Source: Cryptomeria japonica
Lineage: Eukaryota > Streptophyta > Pinopsida > Cupressales > Cupressaceae
Length of the DNA: 64,000 bases
Assembly (NCBI RefSeq): GCF_030272615.1
Contig: NC_081409.1
Span: 21,762,260-21,826,259, forward strand
Direction of reading: 5' to 3'
Made by a program: the position numbers and the translations under genes. The notes under the pieces are model-generated. The model worked only from the letters and a program-made list of their open reading frames with translations. It had not been told where the DNA came from and searched no databases. Each line of letters opens with the position of its first letter. The stretch's first letter is position 1. Positions 12,095 to 23,510 of the stretch are shown here, piece after piece.

Positions 12095-13482
12095 TGTTGG
12101 CATTTGCATGAAGATTGCATTAATGAAATGTTATGTTGTCATTAATGTTAATTAACCGGTAATGATATTGTTATAATATTATTTTGTAACCAGTAGGAAG
12201 AGCTAGTGAAAGAAACTGTAACCGGTAGGTAAAGTTTTGGAGTGAATCGGTATTGCTAAGTATTGAAGAGTTGAACTGGTAAACCCTACCTGTTGATTTG
12301 ATAAACCCTAACCAATTAAGTTTGGTGAATTGGTTATATTGGTTTATGATCTGATGATGAGCGGTAATGATTATGACACATATGCATATTGTATGAAGAG
12401 AGTTTCAAAGTGTTTTTGGTGCGTTGAGGTAAAGGTTTTTGTCTTGGGAATGAGCGAGTATATTGCATGTAATGCAAAGCGTGTGTTGAGTTACTAAGTT
12501 CGATAAAGTGGTGATCAAGGAGCGGTCAAGGCTTTCTTGAATGATGTGTAGATATTGTTATATAATCCAATGGTCATACTTGAACCAACTTGTTTGTAAT
12601 CTCTATGAGAGAATTAGGTTTTTATTGTGTTACCGACCTATTGATTTTTTTATAAGATCAATGAGTTGTTTTGTTTCAGAGTTGGCAAAGTTTTAGTTGA
12701 GTGTGTGGTTGTCGAACTAGATGATGTATCTGTAGTTTGAGTAAAGGTAGATAGGATCATGAAGAGGATCTGAACAAGAAAGTGTAGTGTTATTCAAATA
12801 GATCAACAAACTCATGTTGTTTTCTAACAATTATAGCAGATTGAAATCCCCTAACCGGGTAAGCTCTATTAAGCTTGGTGTTATTCAAATCCTCTAACCA
12901 GGTGGTCCATTAGCTTGGATTTAAAATCCTCTACCGAGGTTACTCCTCACAGGGTATTGCTTCTAACAAGGCATTATAGTCAATCCCTTAATCGGGTGGT
13001 CCCTAACAGGATCTGTTCTTAACGGGACTTTTTGTAAAGCTTTAACAGGCTTGGCTCCTAACAGGGTGAACTTTAGAAGAGTTCAGATAGTTATCTTGTG
13101 AGTCTCTTCTCACCGTGGTTTTTCCCATTTGGGTTTCCACATCAAAAATATTGTGTCAAGTGTTGAATGTTTTTGTGGTTATGTTTTCTATGGTTGATTT
13201 GATTAACTACTTAATCCACTTTGATAAGTCATGATAATCGACAGCAATATGAAATGAAGTTTTACTTATGTCAGTAAAAGTATTTGGATGTTTATAAGTT
13301 TCAATTTGTTTACTGTTAATCTGTTGTAACAGTCAACCAATTTAACTTGACATAGATATTGCTAAGTTTACTTTGAGAGATTGATTTTGAGATCGGTGAA
13401 GTTATTATCAGTTCTTCTATCTATTGATTCACCCCCCCCTCTCAGTAGTTGACTGGATCCTTATTCTTTCATCATACCATCA
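12095..13482 (+). repeat. E2 3' LTR (1,388 bp)
   Basis: It starts TGTTGGCATTTGC right after the polypurine tract and ends CATACCATCA before the TSD ggcta. It is collinear with the 5' LTR over its whole length. Confidence 0.95.
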
Positions 13483-13487
13483 GGCTA

Positions 13488-15110
13488 AAGACTTAATGCC
13501 ATTCTCAATGGATGAATTGTTTGGCTCCCTATCAGCTTATGAGATGAGAACAATTAGTGGTGAATCGTCAAAGAAAGAGGCTACATTCAACATAACCCAT
13601 AAAGGAAAAGAAGTGGTTTCTCATGAAGAAGAAGATGACTCTGATGCTGTTATAGCAAATTTTATAAGGAAGCTAGGAAAGGATTTAGGAAAATACAAAG
13701 GTAAGCTCCCTTTCAAATGTTTTAATTGTGGTAAAATAGGACACTTTGCTTCTAAATGTCCATATGAAGAAAAAGGAAGAGGGTGAGAAGAACAATATGC
13801 AAAATTTTGGCAAAGAAAAGATGAATAAATCCTACAAACCAAGAAGAAATTTTAGAAGGAAGAATGGTCTTTACACTTTTGAGGATGATGCCACAAATGA
13901 AGAAAGTGTGTCTGATGACTGTTGCGGTGAGGATGAAAGAGAAGTAAATATCTTCATGGCAAACGAAGTGTTGGGTGATGAAGAAGAGAAAATAGAAGTG
14001 GAGGTATAAATTGAAGGTGACAATGTGAGTGCACTAGAAGAAATCAAAAAGGTGAGGAAAGAATACAAAAAGGTTAAGTATGTTGTTGCTGAAGAACAAG
14101 ACAAAATGAACAAATGTCTTGAGTAGTCTAAGAAAAACATTTCATATCTAAGGACACAATTGGATGAAGCTAAAAGAATGTATGAGGTAACTAAATCAAA
14201 TTTAGAAAACAAAGAGTATCAAAAGATGGAGGAAGAAATTGTGAATCTTAGAAAGGAACTTGAAAAGTGCGAAGATGAACTCAAAGTGAGAATTAAGTAT
14301 GAGGGTAGCACTGATGCATTGGATAAAATGTTGAGAAAATAAAAGTACTCCAAAGATACAAAAGGTGTTGGATTTGATGTTGGTCAGAGTTCTTCGAGTA
14401 TTGACTCATCAAATAAAGAAATACAATTTATCTCTTCAAGTGAGAATAGTAAAGGACAAACCTTCACTGTCAACAAGCCTACTAAGAAAAGGACATATGT
14501 TGTTGCTACAGTGAACAAACATGTTGATCCAAAAGGAAAAGCCAAGATAGATGATGGAGGCTTCACAAATTTCAAAGACATAAAGAAGAATTCAAGCAGA
14601 CCAAGTTATGTTGCTTCATGAAAATCGATGAGAAACGCATTCAACAATAATTGGTATGTACCCCAGTTCCATGGCTACTGCTATAAATCTAATACTCATG
14701 GTCATAGAATTACTGATTGTAAACTTATGCATAGATCTCCTCCTAGTTGTGAAAGTAGGAATCCTTTTGATGCTCCTAGAAATGTTGACATTTTTTGTTA
14801 TCATTGCAATGATGTTGGTCATAAAAGTTACGAGTGTAGGAGAAAAGTGTCTCAGCCCTATAGCGATTTTCCAAATTCATCCTTCAATAGGAATGTTAAA
14901 TGTTATCATTGTCAAAAATTTGGTCATATAGCCAAGCATTGTAAACTTAAAGAAATAAATCAAAGGAAGAGAATGTCACCTTTGGAACCAAAGACAAAAT
15001 CATTTCAGAATGTGACAGTAGAGAAGAAGAAAGAAATAAAACAAGTTTGGATTGAAAAAGAGAAAGACAAGGCAGAGTCAAGTTTGATTGTCCAAACTGC
15101 CCTACATGCA
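13488..15110 (+). pseudogene. gag: E1 gag, C-terminal part: coiled coil plus zinc-knuckle cluster
   Basis: E1 gag resumes exactly after the E2 TSD with KDLMPFSMDELFGSLSAYEM. The first knuckle is CFNCGKIGHFASKC (about 13,717-13,758). After a frameshift near 13,780 comes an acidic stretch, then a long Lys/Glu coiled coil (about 14,040-14,340) ending LDKMLRK. A second cluster follows: a degenerate CYKSN...HRITDC and two intact knuckles, CYHCNDVGHKSYEC and CYHCQKFGHIAKHC. This is longer than an ordinary Copia Gag. The same coiled-coil, LDxML, GxGF and multi-knuckle arrangement recurs in E3 and E6. Confidence 0.88.
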
Positions 15111-15400
15111 GAGAGGAAAAATTTGTGGGTAGTAGATAGTGGTTGCTCCAATCACATGACTGGAGATAAAAAGAAATTCACTAAACTGTAAGATTGGAAT
15201 GGTGGTTCAGTGAGTTTCGAAGACAACTCATCAATCAAAATAAAAGGCAAGGGTACTCTCAGCATAGATGGCAAATTAAAAGCTCATAATGTATATTATG
15301 TAGAAGGACTAAAACACGGTCTGTTGAGTGTAAGTCAAATGTGTGACAAAGGATACAAGTTCACTTTTGACTCAAATGATGTGAAATCATAAAAGAAAGC
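15111..15400 (+). pseudogene. pol: E1 protease domain
   Basis: LWVVDSGCSNHMTG contains the aspartic protease active site DSGC at 15,135-15,146. It follows the zinc-knuckle cluster in the same frame. GLKHGLLSVSQMCDKGY is the expected downstream block. A stop (about 15,189) and the end at 15,392 break it. Confidence 0.9.
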
Positions 15401-15469
15401 AATGGAAAATTAGTTGCAGAAGGAAAGAGAACTAATGGAAATGTATATAATTTAAAAGAATGCTTTGAG

Positions 15470-16330
15470 TCTCAATGCATTTTGGGACAAGTGGATAAGA
15501 GTTGGCTCTTGCATATAAGGCTTGGTAATATAAACTTTGATAATCTTGTTAAAGTTAGCAAGAGAGGGTATGTGAGGGACATGCCACAGATCATCAGGCC
15601 AACGAGCACTTTTTGTGATGAATGTCAAAGAGGAAAACAAACAAAGGTGAGCTTCAATACTAAAGAATATTCAACCACAAGGTCACTAGAGCTTGTACAT
15701 ACTGATTTATATGGTCCTACCAGGACAGGAGAATTAAATGGAGAAAAGTATTTCATGTTGCTCATAGATGACTTTTCAAGAATGACATGGGTCACCTTCT
15801 TGCAAGATAAGTCACAATCTTTTGAAAGATTCAAAAATTTTCAGAAAAATGGTTGAAAAAGAAAGTGGATACAAGCTGAAATGTCTCAGATCAGGTCGTG
15901 GAAAAGAATTCAAATCAAATGAATTTGAAGACTACTGTGAAAGACATGGAATAATAAGACAATATTCATCACTTAGGACACCACAACAAAATGGTGTTGT
16001 CGAAAGGAAAAATAGGACAAACAAGGAAATGGCGAGAACAATATTAAATGAAGCAAATCTATTGGACATATACTGGAAGGAGGCAGTCCACATTGCAGTA
16101 TATATACTAAACAGGGTGCAACTAAGAGTAAATAGCAAAATGACTCCATACAAACTTTGGTATGATAGAAAACCCTCAGTCAAGTACTTCAAGGTGTTTG
16201 GTAGCAAATGTTTCATCAAAAGAGATGTGGATGGATTAGGTAGTTTTGAATCAAGAGTTGATGAAGGTATCTTCTTGGGCTACTCTACTCACAACAAGGC
16301 CTACAAGTGTTTCAACAAAAGATGAAAGAG
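15470..16330 (+). pseudogene. pol: E1 integrase
   Basis: The pre-integrase finger (NINFDNLVKVSKRGYV, CDECQRGK) leads into the core: ELVHTDLYGP keeps the first catalytic Asp, and QQNGVVERKNR keeps the Glu. LRSGRGKEF replaces the usual LRSDRGGEF, so the second catalytic Asp is lost (Asp to Gly). The frame shifts near 15,840. YFKVFGSKCFIKRD marks the C-terminal part. The element could not integrate with this copy of the enzyme. Confidence 0.92.
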
Positions 16331-16559
16331 AGTGGTTGAAAGCATAAATGTCAGGATTGATGAGGATATGCACAAAGGGACAATAAATCAATTTGGGGGA
16401 CCATATGTGGAAGAGGAAGCACAATCTAAAAGTGAACAAGAGGAAGAGGCACCAAGCAAGGCTCCAAATAAGTATGTTCAGAAAAATCACCCTGAGGATC
16501 AGATTATAGGCAACAACAATGATGTTGTGCAAACAAGAAGGAGAGTGAGGAACAACGAA

Positions 16560-17367
16560 CAAGTAAATTTCTGCCTTATGACAGAGATGGAACCTAAAAC
16601 ATGTGATGAGGCCAGCAAAAGTGACAAGTGGATGAAGGCTATGGAAGAAGAGTTGCAACAAATTGAGAAGAATAAGTCTTGGGATTCCTAGGCTAGTAGA
16701 CAAGAATGTTATTGGTACCAAATGGGTCTACAGGAACAAGATGAATGAAGAAGGCAAGGTAATAAGGAACAAGGTAAGGCTTGTATGCAAGGGTTATGCT
16801 CAGGTAGAGGGCATAGATTTTGAAGAGACATTTGCACCAGTTGCAAGGCTTGAAGCTATAAGGATGTTCTTGGAATTATCAGCCTATAAAGGATACAAAT
16901 TATATCAAATGGATGTCAAATATGCATTCTTGAACGACAATCTTGAAGAAGAGGTGTACATAGAGCAACCTGAAGGATTTCAGCTACATGAAGATGAAAA
17001 CTTTGTATGCAGATTGAGAAAATCTTTGTATGGTCTAAGGAAGGCACCTAAAGCATGGTATTCTAGGTTGGATAAGTACTCACATTAGTAAGGATTTAAA
17101 AAGGGGTGTGAAGATAGAAAATTATATATTAAGGTGGATGATGATCACATGATTATTGTTGTTGTATATGTAGATGACATCATCTTTGGAGGCAATAAGG
17201 ATATCCTATGTAAAGAGATGTCCATGCTTGGAAAGTTATCATATTTTCTTTGTTTGCAAATATCACAGCAGAATAAGGGCATATTCATTTCCCAAACCAC
17301 GTATGTTAAGGACATGCTGAAGAAGTTTCAAATGGAGGACAACAAAAAATTAGTGGCCTCATGGTGA
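16560..17367 (+). pseudogene. pol: E1 reverse transcriptase
   Basis: Blocks [54 protein letters not shown] and [12 protein letters not shown] identify Copia RT. The active-site YVDD is intact at 17,167-17,178. Breaks are a frameshift near 16,685, a stop near 17,087 and another shift near 17,365. TKxVY...FAPVARLEA is near consensus, so the decay is recent relative to the fold. Confidence 0.92.
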
Positions 17368-17950
17368 CTCAATGCAAGCTAAGTAAAAATGATGAGTCAC
17401 CTAGTGTAGATCAGACTTTGTATAGATCAATGATTGGGAGTTTGTTATATCTAACAACATCAAGGTCGGATATAGTTCAAGAAGTGTGCATGGTTACAAG
17501 GTTTCAAGAAACTCCTAAGCAATCACATGTCAATGTAGTTATGAGGATATTCAAGTATCTACAAGGGACACTCAATTATGGCTTATGGTACCCTAAGAAA
17601 GGTGAAACACTTTGCAAGCCTACATTGATGTTGATTGGGCAGGTTGCGTAGATGATAGGAAGAGCACCAGTGGTGGAGCATTCTTCTTGGGAGATAGATT
17701 GGTTTCATGGCATAGCAAGAAACAAGAGTTAGTCTCATTATCAATTGTTGAAGCCGAATATATTGCAACTACCACATATTGCTCTCAAGTGTTGTGGATG
17801 AAGCAGACACTAAAGGACATTCAAGTATAATTTTCAGACCCCATTCCTATCATGTGTGACAATTCAAGTGCTATAAATATAGCAAAGAGCCTTGTCATGC
17901 ATTCTAGGACAAAGCACTGCCATCAAGTATCATTTTCTCAGGGAAAAGGT
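17361..17950 (+). pseudogene. pol: E1 RT thumb/connection and RNase H
   Basis: LYRSMIGSLLYLTTSRSDI and VMRIFKYLQGTLNYGLWY lead into RNase H with DVDWAGCVDDRKSTSGG, SWHSKKQELVSLS, VEAEYIA and CDNSSAINIAKS. The catalytic acidic residues are present. A frameshift near 17,625 splits it into two open blocks. It ends about 400 bp before the 3' LTR. Confidence 0.9.
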
Positions 17951-18089
17951 TGTAGAGAAAGAGGTAAAAGTTGAATATGTGTGCATGGGTGAGTAAGTAG
18001 TTGATATCTTCACTAAGCCACTGCCAAAAGACAACTTTGAATATCTAACATACAAGTTGGGCATTGTCCCACCTCCTTTCGGTCTATGG

Positions 18090-18369
18090 TTCAGGGGGAG
18101 CATATTGTGTTACTGTTTTTCATCCTTGAACCTCATGTTTGTCTCAGGGGGAGTTCTAATTTTTTTGTAAGTTGTATAGGCATTGTTTTTTATATTATAA
18201 TAATGGTTCATCTACCTTTCAGGCATAGCAGTAGTCCAAATCTATGCACGCAAATATGGTAATAGGGGGAGAAGAATAAGTCAAAATGTGTTATCTGTTA
18301 GGCCCTTTGCCATTATTGTCAAAGGGGGAGAGAAGAAAGTGCATTGACATCAATTCTAAAGGGAGAGAT
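18090..18369 (+). other. E1 multiple polypurine tracts
   Basis: GGGGGAG-type tracts occur at about 18,095, 18,148, 18,265 and 18,322, and AAAGGGAGAGAT abuts the 3' LTR at 18,357-18,369. Multiplied tracts before the 3' LTR are an established Sirevirus feature. The rest of this stretch holds no ORF. Confidence 0.75.
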
Positions 18370-19301
18370 TGTTGGCATTAGATTGTCATTGATGTCAACA
18401 ATTGAGGAGAAATTAGGCAAGATGCAAAGGAGAGATCAAATGGACACGTTGGTAAAAGTATTGTTGCAACATCATATAACACACTGTGTTATATGCAGAA
18501 GGAAATACATGAGGAATGCATGAAGTCCATTGGGGCATGAAAATGGACAAGGAGGACATAGGCAATTTTGTTGGAAATGTATTGTGAAATTTGGTCTGAC
18601 TCAAAAAAAGTTAGTTGCATTTGTCAATAACATGCTATGTTAGTCGCATGTAGTTACAATGAGTATCAGTCATTGTTGTCAATAACATGCAGGTTATCGC
18701 TATCTATAAAGCTATAAAACTGTGATAGGAAATTCAATAACATGATGGTTATGTGGCCTCCGCTATCTCGCAACATGAACAGTTGAAGATAAGTTACCAT
18801 GTGGGATAAAAAAAAAAAAGTGTGACGAAGATGTCAATAACACGCAAGCTATGTTGCCCAGCTTATCCCGTGACATGTTATTCACTATCAGATAACCTTG
18901 TGGGATAATAGTTAAGTGAAGAAAACAATGAACCTCCTTATCCCGCAACATGTTATTCGCATGTAAGAAACCTTGTGGGATAATAATAAACAAAGGAAAA
19001 CAAGACATCATGTTATCCCGCGTTGTCAAAAGTGACCAATAATGATCATTTGGGATGAGAAATTGAAGGGAGATTACTTGTAGATGCTTATCCCGCACGA
19101 GACAAGGGTGATGTCAATGGGTCCATGGTATAAGAGAATAAAAGGAAGTGAAGGGTTTGCTTATCCCACGTGATCAAATTGGGATGTGAAGAAGCCCACG
19201 AGATAAGAAAAAGTGAAGACAAAAGAGACAAAGACCTTATCCAATGTGGGTAAGAGGTTTGAGAAGAAATGATGCAGGATAAGGAAAATGGTAGAAGGCG
19301 T
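18370..19301 (+). repeat. E1 3' LTR, left fragment
   Basis: It starts TGTTGGCATTAGATTG and matches the 5' LTR collinearly, including the TTATCCC/GGGATAA array. It stops at 19,301, where E3 begins, and continues at 60,098. Confidence 0.93.
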
Positions 19302-19675
19302 TGTTGGAAACCAATAACACTGAGAGGGGGGATGAATCAGTGTTATACCGGAATAGTAGATTTTAGCCTTAACAAAACATTGATTCACCAATCAGTATAC
19401 CGGTATAAACAAAATTGAAAGAAGTAATGCAACCAATAAGCCAAACATATAAATGAGAACCATAACACATAGATTTATACATGGAAAACCTCAATGAGGA
19501 AAAAAATGGTGGGATTTGTGACCCACAATATCAATTCATTGGCCATATGAAGAGCTATTACAATATATAATGGGCCTGCACTTGCAAGAAGGCTTACAGC
19601 CTAGAGCACATTGTTCATCACAAAACGAGCCTCACTGACTACATAACAATCCAAATAACAATTCGGAGAAGTATG
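19302..19675 (-). repeat. E3 3' LTR, outer fragment
   Basis: It matches the start of 59,163-60,092 (as read on the plus strand) up to the E4 target site gtatg. The LTR continues at 47,096. On the minus strand this is the end of the LTR, with the motif tgattcat...ccccctctcagtgttat. Confidence 0.93.
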
Positions 19676-20755
19676 CGTTCACATTAAAATCCTCGGGGCA
19701 GGTTTGTGGCTGGAGTATCTTCTTTTCCCTCTCAGCTTTCTAGCAGTGTGTGGCATGCAAGACAATTGTCAGCTCGGCGTTGCCCCCAATGCTCTATGTT
19801 TTGCGTTTAAGTATTGGGGTACCGCGATGATGAAAAATGAAGAAGTTTTGCTGATTGGGCCTTTTTCCGGAGCCCACCTTGTAGCACAAGCAAGAAAGGG
19901 ACACCTGGCACCTTCATGCTGGCGGATGCATTTCTGTTTGAAGAGGTTTTTCAGAAGAGGTCTCCTCGCCTACTGCATTTTCTTCTGCGGTTAGCAAAAT
20001 CTTTTTCATTTGGGCTAGTATGAAGATCATCGCAAGCAAGAACCAAAGCCTTGGGGCCATTTTGTTGGGTGTGACCTCGCGGGGTGACACGGCTTGGTTT
20101 TTCTGTTCAGGGGCGGTTATACATGTTTGACATATTTTGGAGTTGTTAGCAGAGTCGCGGGCTCTATTTATGCTTGTTTTTTTCCTGTTGTAGGGGTTCA
20201 GAACTTTTAAGAAAAACAATTAAGGATCTTAGATAATTTGAGTTGTTATAGTTTTCTCAAGAGGAAGGAAAATCAAGATTGTGCCTGCAGCCTTCGTGAT
20301 TACCTCTTTTGGATGATTAAATAGGCTTTTCTGTGCGTTTTCCTGTATTCTTGATGACTTTAGAGATATCTATCTAATACTCTACCGATTAAACTATGTT
20401 CCACACTTGTTATCTCGTGGATGCATGATATATGTTTCTTTATGTTTTTTAGAGGAATCTTAATTGTATCTTAATTTTTGTTCTGTTTGGGCATATAGAT
20501 TGTTGAATGGGCTTTAAAACCATGTGTTTCCTGGTTTTATATGCTATCTATTTTTTATGAAATGTTTTGGCACATCACCTCAATAGCATAGATCATTTTA
20601 TTTTAAGTTTTCTTATTTTCCCTTTTCCCAGACCCCCCAAGGAAGAGTTGGCTTCTCAATTTGGAGGTTATTCAATGAATCTCGCATAGTAGGTCCCCCA
20701 TCACTGAATTTCCCATAAGGCTGTTTGTTTCCCAAAGTAAAATTTAGAGTTAGCA
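19676..20755 (+). repeat. E4 5' LTR (1,080 bp)
   Basis: It is collinear with 46,012-47,090 and ends tagca where the 3' copy ends caaca. It contains ORF-like runs, but these are shared non-coding LTR sequence. Confidence 0.94.
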
Positions 20756-20765
20756 GTTCTTTTTC

Positions 20766-20783
20766 TGGCACGCCCGGTGGGAC
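20766..20783 (+). other. E4 primer-binding-site candidate
   Basis: TGGCACGCCCGGTGGGAC begins 11 bases after the 5' LTR. E5 has almost the same sequence beside its own 5' LTR (36,927-36,944, minus strand). The shared position supports a primer site. I do not assign the tRNA. Confidence 0.6.
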
Positions 20784-20814
20784 CTCAAGTTCAAATATAA
20801 TTTTGAGCTAGTTT

Positions 20815-22340
20815 ATGAGTCATAGGCCTATCACCAGGAGTCAGACAGCTTTAAATCCTCACCTTCTCCTGCCACCTCTGGTGACCGTTCATTCAGCCGC
20901 ATATCCATCCTCACAGAGCTTTCCCACTTTCCCTGTAGTCACCTACACAACAATGGCACACATTCCCCCTAGAAATTTCATGGCTTGGGATAATGGGAGC
21001 CCTCTCATTCCCCCAATTTCACCCGAGGTTTGGGGAGCTATCCCTATAGCCACACTAAAAGTTGTCCCCAAGTTCACTTGAGAATGTCATAAAATTCCAA
21101 GGGAGCATTTACAAGATGTAGCCACTGTCTGCACTATCCATGGAATTACCAAATAGAATGTGGCCTTAAGACTGCTCGTAGCTTCTTTCAAAGGAAGAGC
21201 TTTGGATTGGTTCAAATCATTGGGCCCTAACACTGTAAGAGATTAGGATCAGCTGGGAGACCATTTTTTTCCAGAGGTTCTCCAATAAGGCGAACAGATC
21301 GTCTTTGATGCACCAATTGATCACAATAAAGAGGGGCCCTCAGGAAGCACTAACTGATTTCAATCTAAGGTTTCAATGGACCTGGCAGAGGATACCTTTG
21401 TTTTCTCACCCCTCGATGGATATGGCTTTCGTATTCTACTTAAAAGCTTTCAATTCTAACATATCAGTGATGATCTAGTCCCTTGGAGGAAACACGCTCC
21501 CACAAGTATTCAACATAGCGGTCCAAGTGAAAAACAACATAATCGATGTTGGGAAGCTAACTCCTCGCCCTATCATGTCGGTTTTTCCTGAGATATTTCC
21601 TCAAATCTTAGAGGAAGTCACTCCTAGTACATCTGCTCCATAGTCTATATATTCATATCTCGCTCCCCCACCGTCCTCTTTGGCTGTTGAGGTCAATGAT
21701 ATGAAAAGCCTCCTAAGATCCTTCTCCAATGAGATTGTCAATCTAAAGAGAGCCCAGGTCTCGCCTGCCAAGCCTCCTTTCTAGCAAAGTTTCCAAGGGA
21801 ATCGACCTCCATACCAACATAACCAGCATACAAATCACTGTACTGGCAAAACTTCCCAGCTAAATGGCCAGATAGTCCTGGTCCTGAATCTATTGCAAAC
21901 TGTTTATCCAGCCACTAGTAAAGAGTTGACCATGGGTCAAAATAACCTGGCGGATGATACCAATTCCTAGTGCTTTCTGTGTAATAATGCTCATGCCCCC
22001 GAGAAATTGCCCAAGAGGGAACTTGTAGCAGAAGGTCGCAGAAAAAAGAAGTCTAGGCGTGATGTCAAATGAATCTGTGTATACATCTTCGGGTATGGAT
22101 AATGCGGCTTTTGTCCCTCAAATGCAAGGAATGTCATTGCAGCAAGAAACAAAGATCATCCCAGATCATGTGATTTTCTCATGGATGGAGGATGAGGATG
22201 TTGTGCTCACCAACAACGCACCCACTTCAAAGGATGGAGCCCCCTTCGTGCAGTCAGAGTATAACCTCTTCTCTAAAAGGCATTTCACCTGGGAGAATGT
22301 CGGCATCTCGAAAGGAGCACCCACGGACAAGTCTCCTGAA
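20815..22340 (+). pseudogene. gag: E4 gag
   Basis: The open start (20,815-21,081) begins MSHRPITRSQTA. It is followed through stops and shifts by blocks typical of Gypsy Gag: LVASFKGRALDWFKSL and QLTTIKRGPQEALTDFNLRF, then a helix with EVNDMKSLLRSFSNEIVNLKRA and a poor zinc-knuckle remnant (CFLCNNAHAPEK). Several stops are TAG or TGA. Gag would assemble particles; this copy is dead. Confidence 0.75.
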
Positions 22341-22430
22341 TGACCGGTCATTAGTTCTGCCTATCCGAGAAAATAGTTCATCCCCTATAAGCTGAAGGAG
22401 CCAAAGATTCCCACACCCCAAATAGTAGAC

Positions 22431-22990
22431 GTGGTGGAACAACTAAAGAAAGCTCCGGCTCATGTCTCTCTGTGGGACCTTCTGAGTATTCCTGAGCAAA
22501 AGAACCAGCTGAAAGAGGCCCTATCTAATGGCAAAAAAGATGGCAGTGGGAGCGCCCCTGAATCTCCACAGATCAATGAAACGGGTTTCCAACTCGCAGC
22601 AGGAAAGTCACACTCTCTGGTCGTGTTGACTAATCAGGTCCCACCCCCTAAGGTTCAACTAGAAGGTAAGCCCAAACCAAACCCATTTTACCTTACCCTT
22701 ATAGTTGGGGATAAACTATTACATAATTCCATGACAGATTCTGAAGCTAGCACCATTGTCATGCCTAAACAAATTGCCAAGGTGTTGAACATCAGGTATG
22801 AACCTTTGAATAGGGGGGTTATGCAGCTTGACGGGAACAACGTCCAAACCATAGGTCTTATTAAAAGCCTTCCTCTGACCTTATTCACATGTCCTAGAGT
22901 TACGGTGTCCCAAGAAGTAGTGGTCATCGACATCCCTCTTGTTTTCGAGCTCTGTCTTTCCCAAGACTTGTCTCACACCTCCCTCAGGTG
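22431..22990 (+). pseudogene. pol: E4 protease region
   Basis: The open frame contains FYLTLIVGDKLLHNSMTDSEAST, where DSEA takes the place of the aspartic protease DSGA. The loss of the active-site Gly fits a G to A change. LPLTLFTCPRVTVSQEVVVIDIP matches the retropepsin-like fold that follows in plant Gypsy elements. It runs without a break from the Gag remnant and leads into the RNase H-like domain. Confidence 0.75.
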
Positions 22991-23161
22991 AACAAATCTT
23001 AAAGCCTTTCCAGTTACAATTCACATGTTATAACAATGAAGCAGAATACGAGGGACTAATCCAAGGCCTGAGCTTGGCGGAAAGGATGGGCATTAAAAAA
23101 TTGAAGGTCATGGGCGACTCTGAGCTGGTTGTCCATCAAGTTTGGGGAATATCTAGTGCCA
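22939..23161 (+). pseudogene. pol: E4 upstream RNase H-like domain, first part
   Basis: PPSGEQILKPFQLQFTCY, NNEAEYEGLIQGLSLAERMGI and MGDSELVVHQVWGISSA are the typical strands of the additional (archaeal-type) RNase H of Tat-like plant Gypsy elements. The domain sits between protease and RT. The TRIM interrupts it at 23,162 and it continues at 23,511. Confidence 0.82.
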
Positions 23162-23505
23162 TGTTGGCAGTGAGCCAACATCCCTCATGGAGATTCGCGA
23201 CATGGTTTAATAGCCTCTTGTGGATTCTATAAGTCTAGTGGTTGTATCAGGCATTGACAGGTCGATCTTTTGGTGCAACGACAACCCTAGCTTGTAACAA
23301 GTGGTATCAGAGCTTGGTCACAAGTTCGAATCACGCAGGCCACAGCGAGTGATGTTGGGAGGGGGATTGTTGGCAGTGAGCCAGTGTCCCTCGTGGAGAT
23401 TCGCAACATGGTTTAACAGCCTCCTATGGATTCTATAAGTCTAGTGGTTGTATCGGGCATTGACAGGCCGATCTTTTGGTGCAACGGCAACCCTAGCTTG
23501 TAACA
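23162..23505 (+). mobile_element. TRIM: miniature LTR retrotransposon (344 bp)
   Basis: Two 138-bp LTRs (23,162-23,299 and 23,368-23,505) start TGTTGGCAG and end GTAACA. They are flanked by the exact TSD tgcca (23,157-23,161, 23,506-23,510). The 68-bp internal part has the primer site TGGTATCAGAGC at 23,302-23,313 and the polypurine tract GGGAGGGGGA at 23,357-23,366, and no coding sequence. The LTRs differ at 11 positions, all transitions. It inserted into the E4 RNase H-like domain and must have used proteins of other elements. Confidence 0.95.
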
Positions 23506-23510
23506 TGCCA

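Larger units (their letters stand above)
6385..13482 (+). mobile_element. E2: Copia LTR retrotransposon nested in E1 gag
   Basis: LTRs 6,385-7,767 and 12,095-13,482 start TGTTGGCATTTGC and end CATACCATCA. An exact 5-bp TSD, ggcta, flanks the element (6,380-6,384 and 13,483-13,487). Inside are gag, protease, integrase, RT and RNase H in Copia order on the plus strand. About 15 differences in the first 180 aligned LTR bases, nearly all transitions, point to an old insertion. The primer-binding site and the start of gag are missing. Confidence 0.96.

Noticed and set aside
19704-20219. Small ORFs in the E4 LTR on both strands
   Set aside because: They lie within LTR sequence repeated at 46,040-46,258 and have no domain motif.
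23321-23335. tRNA gene in the TRIM (gttcgaat motif)
   Set aside because: Only a B-box-like string is present, with no cloverleaf. The surrounding structure is fully explained by LTRs, primer site and polypurine tract.
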